From Bimastos eiseni (taxonomy: Eukaryota > Annelida > Clitellata > Crassiclitellata > Lumbricidae): 64,000 bases of DNA. The position numbers and the translations under genes were made by a program. Positions 56,158-64,000 of the stretch are shown here, piece by piece. The notes below the pieces were generated by a model. That model saw nothing but the letters and a program-made list of their open reading frames with translations. It was not told the DNA's origin and ran no database searches. Position 1 is the first letter of the stretch; the number at the start of each line of letters is the position of its first letter. The stretch covers positions 32,678,204-32,742,203 of the forward strand of contig OY365807.1 in assembly GCA_959347315.1 (NCBI GenBank). The letters run 5' to 3'.

Positions 56158-58347
56158 GGTTCACGTTCCCGTACTTTCAAAGCGAGCGGTTTATCTGACA
56201 TTGCATCTAGAAACGCCCGTATGGCGAGCACCTCTCCGTGTTCAGAGTCGTACCCCGGGTACGCCAACGACATCAGGCGCCGTATGTCCTGCACCAAAGT
56301 GGCCAAGTCCTCGTCCTCTTTCTGGCGTCGGGTACTCAGTTGTGTCTGGTAGAGCGACATTTGATCTGTACTTCCATAGCGCGCTCGAAGACGTTGCTCT
56401 AGATCAGACCATGACGTCACAGTCTGTGACCCGTAGTCCCATAGTACCTGGTCGGCCGGTGCTGACAAGGCACACATCAGATGGTCTAAGCGTTCGGCGT
56501 CGTTCCATCGGTTGTGGCGTGCGCAGACTTCGTATTTCCGTAGGAATGCCTCCACAGCAGACTTACCATCGTAACGCCCGAGCTTAATGTACTGACGTCC
56601 CTTGTCCGTATTGTCACGTAGTGCAGTATCTACTTCTTTTACGTCTTCTTTTTCCTTTTTCCCCTCGTCATCTCTTTCATTGGACCTTCCTCTTTCTGAA
56701 GTGCGACGATTCCGTTCTGTCGACGCAACAGGCAAAGTGCGGGCAGGTCTCTCAGTAACGCCAGACGACGGTGACAATCCGCTAGCACTGTTTGCCATAA
56801 GTTTTTGCAACTCCTGGTGGATGAACGTCCGCATGATGTCATGATCCCGTCCAAGACTCTCATGCTCGCAGCCGTCATACTGCTCATTGACGGTTCGAAG
56901 CTCTCCCGCTCCTTTTAGGCGACGTGTAGATTCGCGAAGCGCGCGTCCCACTTTCTCCCGTCCTGACCCATCTTGGTCAAGTACTGCTGCAACAGTCCTT
57001 TTTGACATCGCCGCACGGAGCCCACGCTCTGCCTTCTTTGTGCGCGGGGTGGCGTCCATTTCGTTCGCCGCATGATGCACACCTAGCTTACCATCCTCGC
57101 CGTCCTCATCGTCGCTGTACTCGGATGTTTCCGGCAGCCGACGCCCCGACCGGACATCCGTCGGGGACTCCGTATCACGCGCCCTGCGTTGAGCTGGTAG
57201 GGCCGAAAGAGCAGGGTCGTAGTACCGGGCAGACGTGCGCTCGCCCTGGCGGGTCTGACGACGTGTGGAGTCCACTTTTCGGTCTTTCCGGTCGTCTGTT
57301 GATGCGGCAAGAGGGAGAAACGTCATCTTCTTCTTTGAGGTCGGCTCTGAGGTAACGGCCTCAGCGGCTCCCAGGTCGGCCTTGACGTACCGACCATCGG
57401 ACGCAGGGGTGACGCGACGAACTTTTGGTCGACGGGACGATTGGCTTCATGACGGACGGCGAAGTCGTGGTTGCAGCGGCGAACACGCCGGCTTCGACGT
57501 ACTTCCGATCAGACGCAGGCCAATCGGAGTATGCTGCACGCCCGATCGACGACGTGGCGGTGGTACTGGCGGGACGCGTAAACGACGAAGGAACTTTGAC
57601 GAAGGTGGTATCTCGACGCGAAGTCGACAGAGGACGACGATAGGGACCTCCGCCTCTGCCCGGACCGAACTGTAGACGGCCTGTGTCAAGCACTCGAGCA
57701 CGGGATGTCGTTAGAGAGTCGACCCCAACCGCAGCTTCTGCCTCTGAAACTAAAAGGTCTATATTAGCATTCAGGTCATTTATCATACATTCAATTTCAC
57801 TCAGCTCCAATGTACTTCCGGAACGATCAAGGCCTCGCTCTACACGTCCAAAGACGTCAGCGCGTCCGTTTCCGTACCCATGACTCTTGTCTCCACTGTC
57901 GGAATTTTCATTCCTATTTTGTGGCGCCACCGGAAGTGAGGACTGAACCGGATGTCTAACCGGAAGTACCCCACTTCTGGTACCATTGTCAGACTTACTG
58001 CCCCTAGGGGTTGCTGGCTGCTCGGGGACACCTTCCGAGGTTACCATGGTTAATCCCACTTCCGGTCCTACCGCATAGCCTACGGGCCATTTCCCTTGCA
58101 GTCGCCGACTACGTCTCAAACGCGAAGTCAGGGCTTCTCGCCCATATGCCCCCGTCGGCGCTATCTCAGTTCCTAGTATAGTGAGGGCCCCAGTTTGCAC
58201 CACAGGACTACCTGGTACCGGGTTTGACATAATGTCCGTGACCTCGGGGCTGACGGTGGCGATCATCTGCTGAGCAGATGAAGCACCTGGGCTGGTATGG
58301 TCCCTACGAGCAGACTGATCTATTTTCGCTTCCATAGGGCTCCTCAC
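56158..58347 (-). pseudogene. Ty3-type LTR-retrotransposon gag, frameshifted and 3'-truncated
   Basis: Starts at ATG 58333 (MEAKIDQS; an upstream in-frame ATG lies at 58347). The N-terminal half is Arg/Ser/Pro-rich. A frame change near 57415 moves the reading from the first open frame (58347-57361) to the second (ending 56127). The last 150 or so residues form a capsid-like domain: LGRYDGKSAVEAFLRKYE, HNRWNDAERLDHLMCALS, WDYGSQTVTSW, LEQRLRARYG and RAFLDAMSDKPLALKVRE, the W-x-D-x-x-x-L and FLDxMSD pattern of metazoan Ty3-type Gag. It ends at the LINE junction, so nucleocapsid, protease, RT and integrase are absent. Two related segments, PASDRKYVEAG and PASDGRYVKAD, indicate an internal duplication. 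Confidence 0.75.
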
Positions 58348-58389
58348 TATGACCCCTTAATTATTTTTAAGTCTAACGAATTTGTATGT

Positions 58390-58925
58390 TTAATAGTCAA
58401 ACAATCTTTATTCACGGCAATTAATCCTAAGCTACCCGCTGGGCTTACATTTATTAATCACGATTATACAACAAACAACGAATTTTATAATCTACCAAAC
58501 ATCAAACAACCCTTAAAAACTGCACTAATTATATAGTTAGGTAATGACAGATTTTAACCAAATTTCTTAGCTACTTTGTTATCTATTCTTCCTAGCACAG
58601 CGCTATAAAAATGTACTCCAGCCGAATGCCGTCAGTTACAATGCATTCGCGCTATCGCCAGTTCTGGACAAAAGTTAATCACATTTATTTTTGTGCACAT
58701 TCGAAATTTCCAGACGACACTTGCACCACGCAAGTTGCAATACTTCTCTTATCAATTTCGCTAAGTTTTCTACACGGAACTAATCGCGAATATGACCTTT
58801 TAATGAACTTTTACCGACTCGCTAACTTCCACCCTTCTAGAACTTCGACCATTTCAACACAACAAAATGGCCGCTCACGCGTCACCTACGCAATAGAAAA
58901 ATAGGTGGCGCCTCAAGCGACTACA
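58390..58925 (-). mobile_element. Probable 5' LTR and leader of the gag-bearing element
   Basis: Lies directly upstream of gag on the minus strand, between it and the resumed LINE. A candidate start is TGTAGTCGCTTGAGG at 58925, and AATAAA occurs on the minus strand near 58413, about where U5 should begin. A downstream AGGGGTCATAGTGAGGAG loosely resembles a primer-binding site. Exact LTR ends are not established because the second LTR is missing. Confidence 0.45.
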
Positions 58926-59880
58926 TCGAGAGCTTTAGCTGCGGGCCCCATTAGGCTCAGCAGCGAAAGCTCGAGGGAGACCGTTGCGCAGGGGCATTTG
59001 CGCAACAATATGATGAAGAGGAGGTCGAGTGGTTTCAAATCATAACAGGAGTGCGACAGGGATGTGTTTTGTCTCCAATGATTTTTGCAATCGTTATAGA
59101 CTGGATAGTGACGAGGCAACAAAAGAGGTCAACACGGGACTGACATGGAATGAAGATGACAGATAGAACGATCTGGACTTCGCTGACGACATTGCCCTAC
59201 TGGACCATACCTGGGAGGGAATGAAGAATCTAACAAGCAAGACGCGGGCAAAGGCGGAAAAGATGGGACTTACTATCAACCCAGAAAAATCAAAAATTAT
59301 GAAAGTTGGGAAATGGAGCGAAGAAGACAAGATCTTAATTGATGAAAGGGAGGTGGAATCTGTGGACGCCTTCTGCTACCTAGGCAGTCTCATGTCATCG
59401 GATAGCAGCTGTGACAAAGAAATAAAGATACGAATAGGAAAGGCAAACACTGCATTTGAGAGGCTCACAAACATCTGGAAGAAAAATGAATGTAGTTAAA
59501 GGTCCGCCTATACAATGCCGTGGTAGTGAGTACACTGTTGTATGGATCTGAGACGTGGCCAATGACGGTGGCAAACAGGAAGAGACTGGAGGCGGCTCAT
59601 CACAGATGGCTGCGAAGAATCTTGCATATATCATGGAGAGACAAGATAACCAACAACATCGTACGAGAGAAAACGGGACAAGAATACATCGAGAGCAACA
59701 TCAGAAGGAGAAGACTAAGGTGGACGCATGTCTGCCGAATGGAGGAGGAGAGAAGAGCTAAACAGGTGATGTCCTCGTGTGCAGGAGAGCGACGAAGGAG
59801 AGGAAGACCGAGAAGAAAACTGGCCAGAGACCATAAGAAACGACCTAAAATGTTTGGAGATATCGTGGGAGGAGGCTGAG
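58926..59880 (+). mobile_element. LINE 3' part (resumes the element broken at 56157)
   Basis: Reads VEWFQIITGVRQGCVLSPMI (RT motif 4), one TAG, then LDFADDIALLD (motif 5, FADD), KAEKMGLTINPEKSKIM, VESVDAFCYLGSLMSSDSS, VVSTLLYGSETWPMTVANRK and RWLRRILHISWRDKITNNIV, ending GRRRRGRPRRKLARD and stop near 59880. FADD with YLGS and LLYGSETW is the RTE/CR1-type endonuclease-RT pattern. About 180 residues of palm expected between 56157 and here are missing, so the LTR element's arrival was accompanied by deletion or a later rearrangement. Confidence 0.8.
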
Positions 59881-60432
59881 ACACAGGCTTTGTATAGAGA
59901 CGAATGAGGAAGTGCGTTGCCCGATGTGTAGACCTAAACAGGAAGGACTAAGTACAAGTAATTTACTCATGCTTTATGCACCTTCAATAATATCGCCAAT
60001 TGCTGTAGGCCTAGACCAGGTGACGGTCGCCAATAGCAGCTTATTCAAGAGCCAATCGGCCGTTTGGGCATCCGAGAACAAACTAGTAATCAGCGGTGTA
60101 TTGCCAAATTTGTAACAAAGGGTTCGCAGTTAGTATGTCCCCTTATGCCATATCGGTCAAATATGTCAGTCAGTCAAATTACGATTAGGGGGTCTGGCGT
60201 CTGGGCCCACGAAGCTCCTTCAGCGGAGTTTCGGGTCCATCCGCCAAGCATTTTTAAGTGTTTGACGTCAAATGGAGCAAGTTTTTCTATTTCTTTTTTG
60301 TTTCGTAAGAAGTCTTTAGAATAGTCTTTTTAGTACATAAACAAATAAGCAAAATTAAATTAAATTTTTATTATTCACGCAGCAGTAGTTAGAACAGAAT
60401 TAATTTGAGTGTAAATAAATCGATTACGCTAA
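59881..60432. other. Spacer, no gene seen
   Basis: TTAGGGGGTCTGGCGTCTGG near 60186 and AAGCATTTTTAAGTGTTTGA near 60248 look like the non-coding 3' portion of the adjacent hAT element; ends were not found. Confidence 0.35.
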
Positions 60433-62160
60433 TTAAACTAAAGCCTCTGCACTACTAACAGCAATAGTCTTGATTATTTGTTTTGTTCTCTTAATTGATT
60501 CTGGAGGTTCACTATTCCTGTTGTCAATAAAATCTCGAAAATCGTTAGTTGGACTGTAATATTTTAGTTGTTTGCTTAAATCGTTAAGCTGTCTTTCACC
60601 ATCTAGCCAAGGCGCCGTAATATTGTTTGGCCATTTTTTAGATTCGAGCAAATCAAATAAAGATATTAGATGCGTATATTGTGCAGCATTTGCATCTTTA
60701 GCTGCTGCTGCCATCTGGTTTGTATGTGCTGTAGATATTAGCCTGGTTTGCATGTTGTCTATCACGCTCTGATAAAGCTGCGCACGTGGTCTAGCACTAG
60801 TAATATTTTCGAATGGAATATTTGTAAACAGTTCCGACTCAATAGTTTCTTGCACATTGTTTTCAAACGATCAAACGATCCGCAGCTCCAGTGGAAATAC
60901 TGCGACTTTGTAAACCCTCGCTTAAATATGTTAATTCCTGCAAAATGTCGATCATGATAGCCAGGTCAATTAAAAAGCTCAACTTTTCCATTTTTTTCTG
61001 CAAACCTTTCATGTCCGCAACACTTGAAAAATGTTTGTATAAAGCCGGATATGCATTCCACACTGCTTTTGCTGCACGTAGGCTGCACGCAACCCGAGGT
61101 CCAAGAAGACGACCGATCCTTTGAATTTCTAAACCAAGATCTTTTGCAATATCGTTAAGCTCCAGTAGATTTTTATTGGATTGGCTATATAGGCAATACA
61201 GTTTTTCAAGAAAAATTTTTAAATGATTAACTTGTGAAATGTTTTTGATTGCATCATCCAATGCTAACTGCACTCTGTGGCATAAGCAGTGCCAAATGGT
61301 GATGTTTGGATATATATCTGAAAGCCGAGCAGCAACTCCAGCTTTACGTCCCAGCATAGTGCTGGCCCCATCACTACAATAGCCAATCAAATGTTCCTTA
61401 AGATATGTGTCATCAAAACTCCATCTCTTCAAACATGCAAGCAACGCATTGACAATGCTTTCAGCCTTTGTGGATTCTAATTCAACTAAATCAACGAATA
61501 CATTTACTGGTTCCTCTGCTGTCAATATTTCACACCGCAAATATACGATTAAAGTTGATAGTCTTGAAACTGTTGTAGCCTCATCCAATATGATGCAAAT
61601 TTTTGACTGATTTGCGATAATTTTACTAAAAATAGTTTTACGCATTTTTTCAGAAATATGATGGACTATTTTTAGAGCACTGTATCAAGAATGGAGACGA
61701 ATTCCACAGTCAACACCATTTTTCACTTGCAGATCAATTTCTTCAACTATATCAGACATGGGACGATTACGTTTAGCTAAACTGTATACACAATTAAACA
61801 TACGAGCAGTTGCGTCTATTTGGTTTGAATTAAGTTTGTCAACAATAGTCTCAATTCTGTGGGCTTCTGCTGTTTTCAAAGTTTCAACCGAAGAACAAAC
61901 ATTACATCCTAACAAACCATTTGATATTTTTAACCAAGCATAAAGTTGACTAAAATATTCAAGTTCCTCGGTTTTCCAACAATTTGGCATGTCGATTCGG
62001 TAGCCATCTTCTACACAAATACTTTTCTTCTCTAACACGCTAGCATCTGAGACTGATTCTAATAAACGAGGACTTTCAACAAGCTTGCTTGTAGTTTCTT
62101 CACACTTTCCTGTAGTTTCAGATTGCGTGGAGTCATTAGTAGATGTTTATCATTGGTAGA
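60433..62160 (-). mobile_element. hAT transposase, KIAA1586-like, inactivated
   Basis: The minus-strand reading from about 62130 gives an N-terminal region with WLKISNGLLGCNVC, then KNGVDCGIRLHS, a TGA at 61687-61685, then SKICIILDEATTVSRLSTLI (first Asp of the catalytic triad), GYCSDGASTMLGRKAGVAAR (second acidic region), WHCLCHRVQLALDDA and further helical text. A frame break near 60860, beside a GATCAAACGATC duplication, leads to 60855-60433, ending IKTIAVSSAEA. The dimerisation domain normally continues SSAExERxFS; here it stops after SSAEALV. TGA, frameshift and C-terminal truncation make it non-functional. No zinc-finger N-terminus or terminal repeats were identified. Confidence 0.8.
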
Positions 62161-63009
62161 TGTTTTGGCTTGCTTGATTTTAAAATTAAAATCGCTAAGA
62201 AAAAGTTGGTTGCTATGTTCATTTCCGGAAATTATTGTTTTATTATTATACTAATAAAAATAAAATTGACACTTTTTAAAATAGTAATTTGTTACTTGTA
62301 TTTTAATAACGGGAAGTAAATAACAGAAAAAGCACACGTTGGAAGAAGCGGAATGGTTTCCGGTCAGTCATAAACAAAGATTTTCTATAATAAAGATGAG
62401 AAAGTCTGGTAATCAACAAAATTCCTACTAGCGCGACATCTAGCCAGTGACTTGTTGTTCTGAGTTTCACTTTTTTGCTTAGAGCTGAATTTCGCTATAT
62501 TTTTGCCGAAAGGCTAAACTGTAAAGTAATATTTATGCAATTTATAAAAAAATTTGTAGAAACGGACATTTTTTTCAATTAAAAAAATTTTGATTTTTTT
62601 AAAATTAGTAGTTGATTTTAGGCATATTTATTATTTTGAACTAACGAACCTGACCGAACCGGCTCCAAACCACCGCTGCTAGTAATAACGTAGCATTAAC
62701 GCTGAGAAAATCGTAATCTCCAAATTTCGAAAGCGCCACTTTAAAGCCAAGCGCAGGGCACCAGCTTATTCACGAGCGCTGCGTCAAATCGATAGGGTTG
62801 TCTAAAGGATAGTCCGTGCCTTCGTGGTAGATCAGAGTTCGGTTTCCAGGAGGTTAGCAGGGAGGCAAAGTAGATGCTAAGGAGGGTGTTGTTTTGGTCG
62901 GGGATTGACAGGTGGAATGTCAAGTAATGAACCTGGGTAAGAGTTCTAAGTAGATAAAAAGTTCTACAGAGATATAAATATTAATGATCACTATTATAGC
63001 GGAACAGCA
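62161..63009. other. Spacer, no gene seen; contains the dispersed core repeat
   Basis: A/T-tract-rich near 62560-62640. The 50-base dispersed core occurs inverted at 62721-62773 (AAAGCGCCACTTTAAAGCC, then CACCAGCTTATTCAC). Confidence 0.45.
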
Positions 63010-63277
63010 ATTAATAGCCTGTGGTATTCGTCAACTGGTACGATGATCGTCCAGTCTGACCAACTGATGCGATGAGTACCCAGTGGCATTCACCAACTGG
63101 TACGATAAGTATCCAGTGGTATCCACCAACTGGTACGATGAGTATCCAGTGGTATCCACCAACTGGCACGATGAGTATCCAGTCGTATTCACCAACTGGT
63201 ACGACGAGTATGTAGTGGTATTCGCCAGTTGGTACGATGAGTATCCAATGGCGTTTGCCAATTGGTACGACGAGTAT
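63010..63277. repeat. 33-bp minisatellite, about eight copies
   Basis: The unit reads ACCAACTGGTACGATGAGTA TCCAGTGGTATTC with scattered changes. The 33-base period keeps one frame open on each strand: TNWYDEYPVVF on the plus strand and YQLVNTTGYSS on the minus strand. Open frames of 71-76 codons result and are probably not genes. ACCAACTGGTA is itself partly palindromic. Confidence 0.85.
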
Positions 63278-64000
63278 TGTATTGTATTATATTTGTAGAG
63301 TTACAGATTTGCACTGGTGACTGGCTTATTATATGTCAAGCGTCATCTCAAACAGAGAGTGTCACGAAAATTTGCAAAATAGTGCACAATAGGCATAAGC
63401 TGAAAGAGTCACCAGTGATTGGTACTCACAAAAAAGCGTTGAACGAACCAAGAGATTCTTATCGCCAGCTGACAGATGGTATAGATGTTAGGTGTCTCTG
63501 AGCCAGGCAGTATGCGTCGAAAGGGTAGAGCGACCACCGTCAACAGAAATCGCAGATACGAGATGGTGTCGACAAGTGGTTCGCTGGTTTAAGATGACGC
63601 ACGCCCGGATGTTCGCCGAGCCACACGAAGAATGAAGAAAATGCATTCATCATGTGTTGCTCCGTAGATTCAATAGCCACCCGTGGTGATCAAGGTTACT
63701 CCAACGTCCAACGCGGCCGTTGGAGTGAACTTGATCGATAGTCACGGTCGTCCTCCATCGAGAAGTAAACATTCGGCTACAGTGGCGTACCTGATCGCCC
63801 GGCTGAAACTTGAAGGGATGGTCTGATGCAGTCACATGGCCTACGGAACTTGCGAAAAAATGTCTCTTGGACGTACAAAATCCTTGGCAAAGCCAACTAA
63901 TTAGTGTGTACTAGCCAGATGTATACCCGATATAAGGCGATTTTGTGATCAGACGTTTTCATTCTCAGATGTTTTCTGTCGCATTAAAGGCTGAGTTTCG
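63278..64000. other. Spacer, no gene firmly identified
   Basis: A minus-strand frame 63835-63650 contains HPFKFQPGDQVRHCSRMF, which faintly recalls the FxPGDxV motif after the integrase core of LTR elements. The match is too short to call. Confidence 0.3.

Noticed and set aside
63650..63835. Integrase C-terminal-like FQPGDQV motif
   Set aside because: Only a handful of residues match and no other pol motif is nearby.

Overview
The window is nuclear DNA of an animal. It is AT-rich and gene-poor, contains spliced genes with canonical GT-AG sites, and is packed with decayed LINEs, hAT/Harbinger/pogo-type DNA elements, tRNA-derived SINEs, a solo LTR and many minisatellites. The mix (CR1/Rex1-like LINEs with TTTATATAGCGCC-type tails, a KIAA1586-like hAT transposase, metazoan Ty3-type Gag) and the heavy over-representation of the palindrome TAGGCCTA suggest a marine invertebrate, perhaps an echinoderm or hemichordate. 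That placement is inference.

Only one gene can be named with confidence: DBF4, the regulatory subunit of CDC7 kinase. It lies on the minus strand in two coding exons (21259-20779 and 16252-10959), joined by a 4.5-kb intron whose splice sites and phase agree. All three DBF4 motifs (N, M and the C-terminal zinc finger) are present. The predicted protein is about 1,924 residues, far longer than vertebrate DBF4 and comparable to insect Chiffon.

Two further coding pieces are partial. Bases 1-1140 (+) are one continuous GC-rich open frame entering from outside the window and ending at 1140, probably the last exon of an unknown protein. Bases 54039-53961 (-) look like a first coding exon with a signal peptide followed by a splice donor. 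A tandem duplication (35232-37090 and 37091-39542) carries exon-like segments with strong splice sites but no clear protein.

Layout: 1-1140 partial exon; 1.7-9.4 kb MITEs, minisatellites including a striking 28-bp CCAAT array, and a LINE remnant; 10.6-21.3 kb DBF4 with a repeat-filled intron; 21.4-30 kb LINE remnants, hAT MITEs and a 102-bp tandem array; 31-33.6 kb a LINE inserted into another LINE; 33.9-39.5 kb hAT MITEs and the duplicated exon-like region; 40.1-41.5 kb a foldback structure; 41.7-42.3 kb a 22-bp minisatellite; 42.8-47.9 kb LINE, hAT MITE, deleted pogo-like element, SINEs; 50-51.2 kb repeat cassette and solo LTR; 52.7-53.5 kb LINE; 55.2-59.9 kb a LINE broken by a reversed LTR-element 5' end with gag; 60.4-62.2 kb a dead hAT transposase; 63.0-63.3 kb a 33-bp minisatellite.

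No bacterial operon, CRISPR array, rRNA or functional tRNA gene is visible. Apart from DBF4, the story of the window is layered transposon insertion, often dated by nested order and target-site duplications. All identifications were made by reading the sequence; no database search was run.
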